Below are positions 7,557 to 16,114 of a stretch of 49,243 nt of DNA, one piece after another (position 1 is the first letter of the stretch; every line of letters starts with the position of its first letter). Source of the stretch: Mesorhizobium mediterraneum. GTDB taxonomy: Bacteria > Pseudomonadota > Alphaproteobacteria > Rhizobiales > Rhizobiaceae. Below the pieces are notes generated by a model. That model ran no database searches and had not been told where the DNA came from. It was given only the letters and a program-made list of their open reading frames with translations. Where the stretch lies: NCBI RefSeq assembly GCF_002284565.1, contig NZ_NPKI01000047.1:1-49243 (forward strand). The letters are read 5' to 3'. A program made the position numbers and the translations under genes.

Positions 7557-7866
7557 TTTTTGCTTTCGCCGCCCGGCGGACCGATCGCCGCCAGCTTGGA
7601 TTAAGCAAGGATTCGATGGCGGATTTGGCGCCGAAACCGGTCGAGCGTCAGCTGTCGAAAAAAATCGCACCATGCCGGGAACCATTTTGGCATCCATGCA
7701 TTTTGGGTATCGTCAGCAGTTCACGAGAGCAATCTCAGGAAAGGCTGACACAAAGGACGCCTCCCGTGCAATAAAACGCGCGAGGGGCGTTCTTTTATGG
7801 CGAGCGGCAATCGCCGCTTAGCGCCGGCGAGCCGGACGGCTCCGGCCATCGCGGACCCGTGGCCTC

Positions 7867-7891
7867 GGAACCGAAAAACCAGCCGCCCGTT
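7867..7891 (+). promoter_or_regulatory. EcfG-type general stress promoter of csbD
   Basis: GGAAC (7867-7871), 16 bp, CGTT (7888-7891): an exact match to the alphaproteobacterial EcfG/RpoE2 consensus. It lies 41 bp before the csbD ATG. csbD-like genes are common members of general stress regulons, which supports the assignment. Confidence 0.85.
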
Positions 7892-7932
7892 TGCCCAGGA
7901 CAAAGGCAAATTAAACCCCAGGAGATGCGGCC

Positions 7933-8112
7933 ATGGTGAACAAGGATCAGGTTGCGGGCCTAGCCAAGCAGATCAAAGGCTCCGTGAAGAAAGCCGCCGG
8001 CAAGGCCACCGGCAACAGGCGCGTCCAGGCTGAAGGCTCGGCCGACAAAATCGCCGGCAAATTGCAGAAGGCCTATGGCGACGTGAAGGACAGGGTCAGA
8101 AAGGCGCTCTGA
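7933..8112 (+). CDS. CsbD family stress protein (59 aa)
   Basis: The short protein starts MVNKDQVAGLAKQIKGSVKK and repeats the Gly-Lys-Ala helical pattern of CsbD proteins (AAGKATGN, then EGSADKIAGKLQKAYGDVKD). These abundant, hydrophilic, helix-forming proteins accumulate in stationary phase and under osmotic or oxidative stress; their molecular role is not settled. CAGGAGATG gives a ribosome site 8 bp before the ATG. The exact EcfG-type promoter upstream places it in the general stress response. Confidence 0.93.
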   Translation: MVNKDQVAGLAKQIKGSVKKAAGKATGNRRVQAEGSADKIAGKLQKAYGDVKDRVRKAL

Positions 8113-8154
8113 TCGCTGCGCTGCCGCTTTCAACAGCGATGAGGAAGCGGCTTA

Positions 8155-8252
8155 AGAGCGGTTCAGCTTTTGATAGAAGCGCCGAACCGCTCTAAGTGTT
8201 TGCTTTTACGCAATTCCGGACGGAAAACCGCTACGCACTTTTCCTGGAATTG
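8155..8252. repeat. Paired palindromes, rhizobial intergenic repeat
   Basis: The first palindrome is AGAGCGGTTC (8155-8164) / GAACCGCTCT (8184-8193). The second is CAATTCC (8211-8217) / GGAATTG (8246-8252) around GGAAAACCGCTACGCACTTT. It separates csbD from the converging phosphoesterase gene. Both hairpins may be transcribed; no T-run follows, so it is called a repeat rather than a terminator. Confidence 0.65.
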
Positions 8253-8288
8253 CTTTAGGCGGTTTGCTGTCTGCTTCAGTTGCCGCCG

Positions 8289-9419
8289 TTAGAAGTTCAG
8301 GCTCTTCGAGAAAGCGTTGGTGAAGGCGACCTCGCCATGATCGCCGATGGCTTCACCAAGCACCACGTCCATGCTGTCGCTGGTCACCCGCGCCAGCGCG
8401 AAGCCGCCCATATAGGCGGCCTTCGGCTTGAACAGATCGACCCCGTCGCGGCGGTAGATCATCGGCACCTCGTGCTGGTGACCGTGCAAGATAGCGACGA
8501 CATTGTAGCCCTTCAGCGCCGCCAGCAGCGCCTGCCGGTCCGCTTCGCTCCACCAATGCGGCGGGCCAGGACCGTCATCGTCGAAGGTTCCTTTGGCGGC
8601 ATCCCATCGTTCGATCGAAAAAACATCCCAGCCATAGTGTTGGAAGAGGATGACGGGGCGGCCATCCGCCGCATAGGTCGCCAGATCCTGCTTCAGCCAT
8701 GGCAGGCTGGAGAGCGCGCCATGGCCGGTGTCGCCGGCAAAACGGTGCGTCTGGATGAGATGCAGGCCACCCCAGTCCCAGGAATAGCAGTCGGTATCGA
8801 CATCGTAGTCGGTCGCCGGCACCGGCGGCTTGAAGAACACGCCCGGGCGGTGGTTGACCTCGACATAGTCTCGCAATTCGCGCCTATACCAGTCGACATG
8901 AGGTGGCGGGCCATTCTGGTCGAGATCATGGTTGCCGAGCCCGACATAGACCGGCATGTGCACGCGATCCGGGCCGACGCCTTGCTGATAGCGCTGGCTG
9001 AACTGGAGAAGCTGCGTGCCCTCGCTGGGCTGGGTGATCTGGCCGCCGCCATCGTCGGTCATGTCGCCGCCGACGACGAGGCCGAGCGGCGTGGCGATGC
9101 GGCTGCCGGCCGAACGGAAGCCGGTGGCGACGCCGTTGATTTCGGCCGGCCATTCCTTGTCGTCGATGGCGTTCAAGGCGGCGATACTGCGCAGCAAGGC
9201 AGCGTCGGTCTTGCCTTCCTGCTGGCAATTGGGGCTCAGCCCGCTGGCCATGCGGCAGGCATGGACATCGGCGATAAACAGGAAGGTGGCGTCGACGGGC
9301 GGACTGCGCTGCCCGGTCTGACCGAGCGCCGGTCGCGCAACGGCGCCGGCCGCAGCAAACCCTACCGCCTGCGCCAGGAAGCTGCGCCGGGAGAGTGATC
9401 CTGCCGAGATGCGATTCAT
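8289..9419 (-). CDS. Tat-exported calcineurin-like metallophosphoesterase
   Basis: This protein of about 376 residues starts at the ATG at 9419. Its N-terminus LSRRSFLAQAVGFAAAGAVA is a twin-arginine signal, so the enzyme is exported folded to the periplasm. The dimetal phosphoesterase motifs follow in order: ADVH (D-x-H), GGDMTDD (GDxxD), GLGNHD (GNHD), QHYGWD, and HGHQHE (GHxH). All metal ligands appear present. The family hydrolyses phosphomono- or diesters; the substrate is unknown. It is transcribed away from the exported-protein gene at 9547, and no other gene is in the operon. Confidence 0.93.
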   Translation of the reverse strand: MNRISAGSLSRRSFLAQAVGFAAAGAVARPALGQTGQRSPPVDATFLFIADVHACRMASGLSPNCQQEGKTDAALLRSIAALNAIDDKEWPAEINGVATGFRSAGSRIATPLGLVVGGDMTDDGGGQITQPSEGTQLLQFSQRYQQGVGPDRVHMPVYVGLGNHDLDQNGPPPHVDWYRRELRDYVEVNHRPGVFFKPPVPATDYDVDTDCYSWDWGGLHLIQTHRFAGDTGHGALSSLPWLKQDLATYAADGRPVILFQHYGWDVFSIERWDAAKGTFDDDGPGPPHWWSEADRQALLAALKGYNVVAILHGHQHEVPMIYRRDGVDLFKPKAAYMGGFALARVTSDSMDVVLGEAIGDHGEVAFTNAFSKSLNF

Positions 9420-9546
9420 GGCGCGAAATTCAGCACAGCCGGCGCCTCTTCGTCTAGTTGCCTCGAACAGTATGTCGACACGGTGCCGCAGGTCTGGCAT
9501 TCCTTCCCGGTGCTGCACTCAACTTACACGGGCAGAGGAGGACGCC

Positions 9547-10134
9547 ATGAAGACTATATCCATCGGCACGACACTCACAATCCTGGCGAGCGCCGCTCAT
9601 GGTGCCGAGTGCATCGACGCCAAAGCCGCCAAGGCCGGCTTCGTTCTCGAAAGGCCCGGCATCCATAGCGAGTTTCGACCGGCGGCGGGTGGAATGGTGT
9701 CGGTTGCCAACGAATACCAATCCCAATCGCCGCAGACGCAGTTTCTGTTCGGCGGCCTGATCGAGGTGTTTCGCGACAGCGAGACCGGTCAGCTTGCCAT
9801 GATCCCGCTTTCCGATCTCAGAAAGCTGTTTCCGCTCAAGGCCGGGGCGAAAAGCAAGACCGTATTCGTTCGCCTCGCACCCGACAAACAGCCGAAGGGC
9901 ACTGAGACGCTCGAGATCAACGTCAAGGGCAAAGAGACGTTCGGCCTGGGCGACTGCAAATACAACGTGCTCGCCGTCAGGCAGACGATCAAGAACGAGG
10001 CCGGCAAGACACAGGATGAATTCACCGCGCTCTACGCGCCCGACCTGCAAGCCGTTCTGGCCAGGCGCTATGACGAGGGCACCAACGCCGAAAGCGTGGT
10101 CGGCTACGAGATCATCAAACCGCTACCGAATTAG
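9547..10134 (+). CDS. Exported hypothetical protein (195 aa)
   Basis: The start at 9547 has a strong GAGGAGG ribosome site and gives a signal peptide ending ASAAHGAE. The mature protein has two cysteines that could pair (AECIDA near the N-terminus and LGDCKYNVLAV in the second half), and alternating beta strands such as GGMVSVANEYQSQSPQTQF and AESVVGYEIIKPLP. No family is recognised. It is probably periplasmic. It is divergent from the Tat phosphoesterase, and the two starts are separated by 127 bp. Confidence 0.8.
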   Translation: MKTISIGTTLTILASAAHGAECIDAKAAKAGFVLERPGIHSEFRPAAGGMVSVANEYQSQSPQTQFLFGGLIEVFRDSETGQLAMIPLSDLRKLFPLKAGAKSKTVFVRLAPDKQPKGTETLEINVKGKETFGLGDCKYNVLAVRQTIKNEAGKTQDEFTALYAPDLQAVLARRYDEGTNAESVVGYEIIKPLPN

Positions 10135-10166
10135 GCTCCGGCAGGGCAGAGGGCTGACGCCCGGCA

Positions 10167-10868
10167 TCAAACGACCCTGTGCTGCCGCAGCAGCACCCTG
10201 CGACGTCGCTTCGCAATTGCTCCGCCCTTGGAGGACGAAGCTGGGGAAGCTCCCTGCTCCAGCGCGTTCAGGCAATCGCGCAGCACACCGGAATCCTGCG
10301 CCGTCTTGGCCATCGACATGGCGCCGGAATAGGTGGCGGCCGCGAGCGCGGCGAAGCGCTGCGGATCGGTGTCCTGCTCCCTGCCCGCTTGCTGGTCGGC
10401 CCTGATCTTGTCAGCGATCGCCTCGCGCCATGCCGAAAAAATGGCGGCAAGAGCAGCGCGAAAATCCGGATCGGCGAGCGACAGTTCATGCGCCAGATTG
10501 TTGAGCGGGCAGCCGCGCACGAAACCCTGCTGCTCCAGTTCCGTTGCCACGGCCTCGAACACGCTGCGCACGCCCTCGCGCGCCGAGCCAGCCGCCTGCA
10601 GCGGGGCGATCCATGTTTCTTCTACGGCTGCCGCCACTCGCTCCTCGATCACCGCCAGCGCAAGCGCCTTCTTGGTCGGGAAATGATGATGCAGCGCGCC
10701 GCCAGTGACACCCGCCGCTGCCATCAGGTCACCGAGGCTGGAAGCGTGGTAGCCGCGCGCCTGAAAGGAGGCTTCGGCGACATCGAGCACGCGTTTGCGC
10801 AGGCCTTCCGGGTCGTTGGTGCGTTTCCCGGGCCGCACCTTTGGGCGAGCGGTAATCTCTGCTGACAT
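10167..10868 (-). CDS. TetR/AcrR family transcriptional regulator
   Basis: This protein of about 233 residues has a TetR helix-turn-helix (about residues 20-65, with GGALHHHFPTKKALALAV) and a TetR_C domain carrying the FVRGCPLNNLAHELS segment seen in NemR/AcuR-like repressors. The C-terminus is unusually basic (KRRRRVLLRQHR). The ATG at 10868 is chosen; a TTG at 10892 would put the start inside the operator. It is divergent from a NIPSNAP gene, and two inverted repeats in the gap are likely its binding sites. Confidence 0.92.
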   Translation of the reverse strand: MSAEITARPKVRPGKRTNDPEGLRKRVLDVAEASFQARGYHASSLGDLMAAAGVTGGALHHHFPTKKALALAVIEERVAAAVEETWIAPLQAAGSAREGVRSVFEAVATELEQQGFVRGCPLNNLAHELSLADPDFRAALAAIFSAWREAIADKIRADQQAGREQDTDPQRFAALAAATYSGAMSMAKTAQDSGVLRDCLNALEQGASPASSSKGGAIAKRRRRVLLRQHRVV

Positions 10869-10890
10869 CTCCACACGATAGCAGATTGAC

Positions 10891-10938
10891 AAAACAGGAC
10901 AACCGGTCTGTTTTAGAACAGGATGATCACCCTGTTTT
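10891..10938. promoter_or_regulatory. Two tandem TetR operators
   Basis: Site 1 (10891-10914) is the perfect inverted repeat AAAACAG-N10-CTGTTTT. Site 2 (10917-10936) is AACAGG-N8-CCTGTT. Both fit AACAG-N10-CTGTT and are 25 bp apart. They fill the gap between the regulator and the NIPSNAP gene and probably control both. Confidence 0.8.
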
Positions 10939-10950
10939 GGAGATTACGCG

Positions 10951-11721
10951 ATGAGCCTGCCCCTGAATGCCCCGTCGAAATCCGGCCTCAACGCCTCGCC
11001 GGTCGTCGAGCTCAGGCAATACACGCTGAAACCTGGCCGGCGCGAGGCGCTGATCAGCATCTTCGACGGGCACCTGATCGAGGGTCAGGAAACGGCAGGG
11101 ATGACCATCATCGGCCAGTTCCGCGATCTCGACCGGCCTGACATGTTCGTCTGGCTGCGCGGCTTCGACGGCATGGAAGCGCGCAAAAAAGCGCTGACCG
11201 CGTTCTACGAGGGACCGGTGTGGGCCGCTTGGCGCGATGCCGCCAACGCCACGATGATTGACTCCGACGACGTGCTGTTGCTGAAACCGGCATGGCCGGG
11301 CGCGGGCTTCGACCTGACGGACTCGCAACGGACAGCCTTGCCGGCTTACGAAAAGCCAAGCAGAGACAACCGCTTGTCGGATATTGTTGTCATTAAGATT
11401 CATCATCTGCGGCCCGGCGCCGAAGTCGATTTCGCCAGCCGCTTCGAAACTGATGCCGAGTCCGTGCTGGCGGCACCTGGCGCGCGGCCACTCGCTGCGT
11501 TTGTCACCGAGCATGCCGAAAACAGCTTTCCCCGCCTGCCGGTTCGATCAGGCGAAAACGTTTTTATCAGCGTCACGGGTTTCGACAGCGCCGACGCCCA
11601 TGCCCGTCATGAAGCAGCGCTTGCCGCCGCGCCGGCCTGGCAGGCATTGCAGTCGGACCAGGTCAGACCGACGGAAACGCTGCGTCTTTCGCCCACCTCA
11701 CAATCGCTGCTCGGACGGTGA
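10951..11721 (+). CDS. NIPSNAP family protein
   Basis: This 256-residue protein has two related alpha/beta-barrel halves of the dimeric ferredoxin-like NIPSNAP fold. The first opens with PVVELRQYTLKPGRREALI and the second with IVVIKIHHLRPGAEVDF, each followed by a VWLRGF or ISVTGF strand. NIPSNAP proteins are cytosolic in bacteria and have no firm biochemical role; several lie beside TetR genes and are induced by electrophiles. A GGAG ribosome site precedes the ATG. It is probably repressed by the divergent TetR protein through the double operator. Confidence 0.9.
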   Translation: MSLPLNAPSKSGLNASPVVELRQYTLKPGRREALISIFDGHLIEGQETAGMTIIGQFRDLDRPDMFVWLRGFDGMEARKKALTAFYEGPVWAAWRDAANATMIDSDDVLLLKPAWPGAGFDLTDSQRTALPAYEKPSRDNRLSDIVVIKIHHLRPGAEVDFASRFETDAESVLAAPGARPLAAFVTEHAENSFPRLPVRSGENVFISVTGFDSADAHARHEAALAAAPAWQALQSDQVRPTETLRLSPTSQSLLGR

Positions 11722-11771
11722 CCTGTCGTGAGGACGTCTCACGACCCGTATGAAACGTTGCCTTCGTTGGA

Positions 11772-12734
11772 CTACCGTTTCGAACGCGTCAGTTTCCGAA
11801 GATTGGACTTCAAATTGCCGCCGGCAGCCACGTGGCCTTCAAGCAAGCGGGCCCATGTGGCCACCGCGGCCGAGCGCGTCAGGTTGGTTTGCGCGAATTG
11901 CTGCGCCTCCGCGGCTATTTCGGCCTCCATTTTCGGATTGGCACGCAACCATTCGATACGCTCGACCAGGTCGGACATGTTCCGTGCCACAGGGACGTAG
12001 TGACGAAACGGCTCGATGTTCCCGAAGAACCACTCATGCCATGGTCGTTCCTGCATCAGCACGACGCGCTTGGTGTGGAACAGCAATTTCAAGCGCCCGC
12101 TATAGCCCGCACCTTCGACGTCAATCATGTATCTGTATGTCGCTACCTGCTCCTCCATGGTCTTGAAAGCGCCAGAATATTGCACGGACGCGGAGTCGTA
12201 GTCAGGCGCGGTGTCATAAGCCTCCAGGAGATCGGGCCGGACCGTCGCAGCCTGGACCGTTGCCTTGCGCGCATCGTTCATGCAGCGCCCTGCCCAAAAC
12301 GCACTGTTCTTGCGCGGCTGCCCTTCCGACGCGACTGCCATCGCCGACGTTTTTTGATCGTAGTCGTCGAATTTCGCCTCCGGCCAGCCATTGAAGATGA
12401 AATCAGGCGCGGCAATCTCGGCATAACCGTCTGCCGAAGAAAAGCCGAACCGCGTCCGGAAATACCTGGGTCTTTTTGCAAACGGCACATCGGCCAAGTT
12501 GACATAGAAAGATGGGATGCTACGAACGCCTAGCAATGCCAGCGCCTCGGCTATAAGGGTCAGCACTTGTATGTGCCTTTGAAGCCAGACGGCGCGGAAA
12601 CTTGCCTGCAGCCTTCCCTTGCTGAACCGGCAGTACATTTCACCTCGATTAAGCCTATGCACCAAACCCCGCCCCTGTTCGGCGATGCGAACAGGAATGG
12701 GTAGGTTCGGGATCACTGCGTCGAGGCCTGCCAT
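11772..12734 (-). CDS. GT90/CAP10-like glycosyltransferase
   Basis: This 320-residue protein has the C-terminal core of CAP10/GT90 proteins: YRYMIDVEGAGYSGRLKLLF, followed by VVLMQERPWHEWFFGNIEPF and the NMSDLVERIEWLRANP helix. Known GT90 members transfer xylose or glucose from UDP-sugars (fungal capsule xylosyltransferase, animal POGLUT). It is probably a cytosolic or membrane-associated enzyme that builds a surface glycan. It is divergent, across 27 bp, from the UDP-galactopyranose mutase gene. With a UDP-xylose-synthase-like gene in the same island, xylose transfer is a fair guess but not shown. Confidence 0.83.
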   Translation of the reverse strand: MAGLDAVIPNLPIPVRIAEQGRGLVHRLNRGEMYCRFSKGRLQASFRAVWLQRHIQVLTLIAEALALLGVRSIPSFYVNLADVPFAKRPRYFRTRFGFSSADGYAEIAAPDFIFNGWPEAKFDDYDQKTSAMAVASEGQPRKNSAFWAGRCMNDARKATVQAATVRPDLLEAYDTAPDYDSASVQYSGAFKTMEEQVATYRYMIDVEGAGYSGRLKLLFHTKRVVLMQERPWHEWFFGNIEPFRHYVPVARNMSDLVERIEWLRANPKMEAEIAAEAQQFAQTNLTRSAAVATWARLLEGHVAAGGNLKSNLRKLTRSKR

Positions 12735-12761
12735 TTCAATGATGCTCTTCTGCGAGGTTAT

Positions 12762-13904
12762 GTGCGGATTTTGATCGTAGGTGCCGGTGTGTCAGGCGCG
12801 ACTTTGGCCAGATCGCTTGCTGACGCCGGCAATCCGGTTCGGGTTGTCGAGGCAAAGCCGCATCCCGGTGGGCACTGCCACACCGAGCGAGACGCGCGGA
12901 CCGGCATCATGAAGCATGCGTTCGGACCGCATATCTTCCATTCCGACGATATGGATGTCTGGTCGTTCGTTTCACGATTTGCAGAATTCAGGCCTTTTGC
13001 GTTGGAGGTGAAGGCCAATGTGGCCGGGCGGCTGTTCTCGCTTCCAATCAATCTAAACACGTTGAACCAATTTTTCGGAAGGCAGTTCACCGCAGAGGAC
13101 GCGCAGGCGCATATTCGGAATCTTTCGGTACCACTGGACCATGACCCTCGAAATTTCGAAGAGCAAGCAATCTCAAGTATAGGTGAGGCACTTTATAACG
13201 CGTTTTTCAAGGGCTATACGCAAAAGCAGTGGGGGCGTCCACCCGACCAGTTGCCAGCCGATATTTTCAAGCGGTTGCCATTACGCTTTACCAAGGACAA
13301 CAATTACTTCCACCATTCTCGGATCGGAATTCCGCAGGAAGGCTATACCGCCTTGGTGGAAAAGATGCTTCGACATCCGCTCATCACGGTCGAGTATGAT
13401 ACCAAGTTCCGCCGTGACGGCGGCGATCATGAATTTGATCAGGTCTTTTACACGGGCGGACTGGACGCCTTCTTCAATTTCGAATTCGGACGACTTCCCT
13501 ACAGGTCGCTGCGATTCGAGGATTTTATCGTGACGGGAGATTTTCAGGAAAGCGCAATCGTGACCTATCCCGATCCCGAGGTCCCATACACTCGGATTTC
13601 CGAACACAAAAAATTCGCGCCGTGGGAAACACACGAGAAGAGCCTGTGTTCCCGTGAATTCAGCTTCGAATGCGGCGAAAACGACGTTCCATTCTATCCC
13701 GTGAATCTGGCAGCCGGATCGGCGTTGCTGGATCGCTACCGGTATGAGGCCACGCAACTCCGCAACGTGAGTTTCGTAGGCCGCCTTGCGACGTTCAAAT
13801 ATCTCGATATGGACGTTGCCATTGGACAGGCGAGGCATGCTGCGGCAGTCACAATCGGCTGTCTTACCACCGATCTGCCGGTGCCGGCCTTCTTTCAGCC
13901 ATAA
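12762..13904 (+). CDS. glf: UDP-galactopyranose mutase
   Basis: This 380-residue flavoenzyme converts UDP-galactopyranose to UDP-galactofuranose. The N-terminal FAD motif ILIVGAGVSGATLA is followed by VVEAKPHPGGHCHTE, the FGPHIFHSD segment, FFKGYTQKQWGRPPDQL and the C-terminal FVGRLATFKYLDMD flavin-binding end, all diagnostic of Glf. The length is normal. Translation starts at GTG 12762, preceded by GAGG; the ATG two bases earlier is out of frame and stops after four codons. It is the first gene of the plus-strand part of the glycan island. Confidence 0.95.
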   Translation: MRILIVGAGVSGATLARSLADAGNPVRVVEAKPHPGGHCHTERDARTGIMKHAFGPHIFHSDDMDVWSFVSRFAEFRPFALEVKANVAGRLFSLPINLNTLNQFFGRQFTAEDAQAHIRNLSVPLDHDPRNFEEQAISSIGEALYNAFFKGYTQKQWGRPPDQLPADIFKRLPLRFTKDNNYFHHSRIGIPQEGYTALVEKMLRHPLITVEYDTKFRRDGGDHEFDQVFYTGGLDAFFNFEFGRLPYRSLRFEDFIVTGDFQESAIVTYPDPEVPYTRISEHKKFAPWETHEKSLCSREFSFECGENDVPFYPVNLAAGSALLDRYRYEATQLRNVSFVGRLATFKYLDMDVAIGQARHAAAVTIGCLTTDLPVPAFFQP

Positions 13905-13993
13905 GAAACCAAGAGAGCTACGCGTCAAAGCTTTCCGCCCTGCGGCAGCAAGACAAGTATTTGATGAGCATGCGCTCTGAGGTGAGTCTAGAT

Positions 13994-14962
13994 ATGTCGC
14001 AAAATCCGTGCTTCTTTTTCGCTGCCGATCAAAATTACTTCCCATACGCTTGCTTGGCCGCGCGCCGTGTGTTGGACGTATCCGGCCCAATCAAGGGCTT
14101 TCTTCTTCAGACTGGTGCCGGCGCAAAAGACCTGGAGGTCGGTGAGCGCTTGCTAGGGTCCGCGGTCAGCATCCTCGACGTGTCGAAGTTCATGGAGGCG
14201 ACGAATTTTGATCCGGGCCATCTGACCTTGGCGACCTATATCAGGCTGTTCGCAGATCAATTGCCTGAGTTCGAGCCTTACGATCGTATCGTCTATGCCG
14301 ACAGCGACGTGCTCTTCAATCGATCGATAGCCGACCTTACCCACACGCAACTGCACGCGCCGTTGCTGGCCGCTCACGACGAGCAGAGCTATTTCGACGC
14401 GAAGTACCGGAAGCACCTGCCGATGAAGCCGGGCGCACCAAAATTCAATGCGGGCGTGCTGGTGTTCAACATGCCGCTGGTGCGGCGAGAGGGGTTGTTG
14501 CAGAGAACTCGAGAACTCTCCTCGCAGCATACCTACGGGCTGGATCAAGGCGCGCTCAACGTTGCCTTTGAAGGCAGATGGCAGACTATGCACCCCAACT
14601 GGAACGTCATGACGAATTTCAGCAGTCAGATATCGTTCGGCAAGTCGTTCGCGCGTCATTTCACGCGGGGTAAACCCTGGTCGCAGCGTTCAATCGGCGT
14701 CGAGCCCGAAGCCTTGGCCATCTATCGCCAACTCGCAAAGGATACGCCTTGGGCCGGTCATTTCGCCCGGCAGCCGCGGTTCGCCCTCAAAAGCTTCACC
14801 CGAAAGCTCGATGCCATCACCGGCTTCCTCATCAATGACGAGAAGCGCAAACGAAGGTCCCGGTTTGACGCCGAACAGGTCAGCAGGATTTTTGCCGATC
14901 ATGCGGACCGGTTCATGATGGCCGCGCAATATCCCGAGCGCGTTGCCGGGATCGCAAGGTAA
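13994..14962 (+). CDS. Glycosyltransferase family 8-like protein
   Basis: This 322-residue protein has a GT-A fold with the GT8 marks: the metal-binding DxD in IVYADSDVLFN (residues 103-105), KFNAGVLVFNM, and YGLDQGALNVAF. GT8 enzymes transfer galactose, glucose or galacturonate with retention to LPS or other glycans. The start at 13994 is preferred because GAGGTGAG lies 8 bp before it; an in-frame ATG at 13961 would add 11 residues. The gene follows glf by 89 bp on the same strand. The donor sugar cannot be fixed from sequence. Confidence 0.9.
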   Translation: MSQNPCFFFAADQNYFPYACLAARRVLDVSGPIKGFLLQTGAGAKDLEVGERLLGSAVSILDVSKFMEATNFDPGHLTLATYIRLFADQLPEFEPYDRIVYADSDVLFNRSIADLTHTQLHAPLLAAHDEQSYFDAKYRKHLPMKPGAPKFNAGVLVFNMPLVRREGLLQRTRELSSQHTYGLDQGALNVAFEGRWQTMHPNWNVMTNFSSQISFGKSFARHFTRGKPWSQRSIGVEPEALAIYRQLAKDTPWAGHFARQPRFALKSFTRKLDAITGFLINDEKRKRRSRFDAEQVSRIFADHADRFMMAAQYPERVAGIAR

Positions 14963-15018
14963 GACCAAAAGCAGCCAGTCGGCCGGCTAGGCGCGTGTAT
15001 CGCTCAGTTAGCCGAACA

Positions 15019-15951
15019 TCAGTCGGCAATGCTTGGGGGAAGCGAAATCGTGTATTTCGGTGCCCGGCTCCTTTTGAGCTTGCGCCACGGCCTTAGCCGG
15101 TCTTTCAACGGGATCACAGGTGTTTTGTAAGACTGCGGGACAAGGCCGGCGAGCCTATAGTAGCTGTCAAGAATATTGGTTTGAAGCAGACGGCGTTCCT
15201 GGGTGAAGAAGCTGAAATGCGCTACGACCAGATCGCCGAGCACTTTGCCCGGGCGATCGAGCATCGCCGGCAGCGTTGCTGATAGCCACTCTTCCTCGCC
15301 GCCACTACCGCTCTTCGGCGGAATAAAAAGATCACCCAGTTCCACTATGTCGGATCCAAAGAAGCCGATCGCGTTGATCGAAAAGCGCGACAGCCGGATC
15401 TCCCGGTCCGGCACGCGGAAATCGCCGAGTCTGTTGGCTTTGACGGCTTCGATGAAGACCGGGTGAAGCGCCATCGGAAAACTAGCGTGGGCCCACGAGA
15501 ATTCGCATGCCGCCTGACACGTAAGTGGCCCGTCGACCAAGACCCTGGAAAGATACTTGATCAGCGTGTTGCAGATTGCGTTGTTGATGATCAACGGCGC
15601 ATACCACAGAGCCGACCCCCTTTCGCTTGCTACCCTCTCCATGAATCTAGGGAAGAAGCCATCTTCCAGAAAAACCACATCGTCGTCGAGGCGCAAATAG
15701 AAAGCGTCCGGATCGTCGCAGAAGCGAAAGAAGTCGCCGATCGCGTTGTTGCTGCCATCAGCATCAGGAAGCGTTTTTATCCTGCAACGCGTGTCTGTCG
15801 CAGCCAGCTGTTGGAGATAGGCACGATCGACCTCGTTGCGGCAATTGTCCCACAAATGCCATTCGTATACTTCAGGGCTCTTCAGTACATAATGGCTGAG
15901 CAGGCGGAGATATTTCTCGCGACCGGCCGGTGTCACAACAATCAATTTCAC
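15019..15951 (-). CDS. GT-A fold glycosyltransferase (family unclear)
   Basis: The 310-residue protein starts KLIVVTPAGREKYLRLLSHY and has an acidic triad in YLRLDDDVVFLED (residues 89-91), the likely nucleotide-sugar/metal site of a GT-A transferase. The middle contains NAICNTLIKYLSRVLVDGPL and the end is rich in basic residues (LRPWRKLKRSR), suggesting membrane contact. It does not look like a standard GT2. It converges on the GT8 gene and runs in the same direction as the sugar-epimerase gene at 16115. It probably adds a sugar to the same glycan. Confidence 0.75.
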   Translation of the reverse strand: MKLIVVTPAGREKYLRLLSHYVLKSPEVYEWHLWDNCRNEVDRAYLQQLAATDTRCRIKTLPDADGSNNAIGDFFRFCDDPDAFYLRLDDDVVFLEDGFFPRFMERVASERGSALWYAPLIINNAICNTLIKYLSRVLVDGPLTCQAACEFSWAHASFPMALHPVFIEAVKANRLGDFRVPDREIRLSRFSINAIGFFGSDIVELGDLFIPPKSGSGGEEEWLSATLPAMLDRPGKVLGDLVVAHFSFFTQERRLLQTNILDSYYRLAGLVPQSYKTPVIPLKDRLRPWRKLKRSRAPKYTISLPPSIAD

Positions 15952-16114
15952 GAATAGGATGTCCTGTCATAGCCGCGCATCGGCTCGGCTGTTGCCTTGC
16001 CGTTTCTACTCCCGGCGAGATGATCGATATCGCCGCTTTGCTCAAACCACAGCGGTGGTCACAGTGCCAAGAGAATCGCCGGCATAAATGTCTCCCTGAT
16101 CGTCGCGCAGGATT

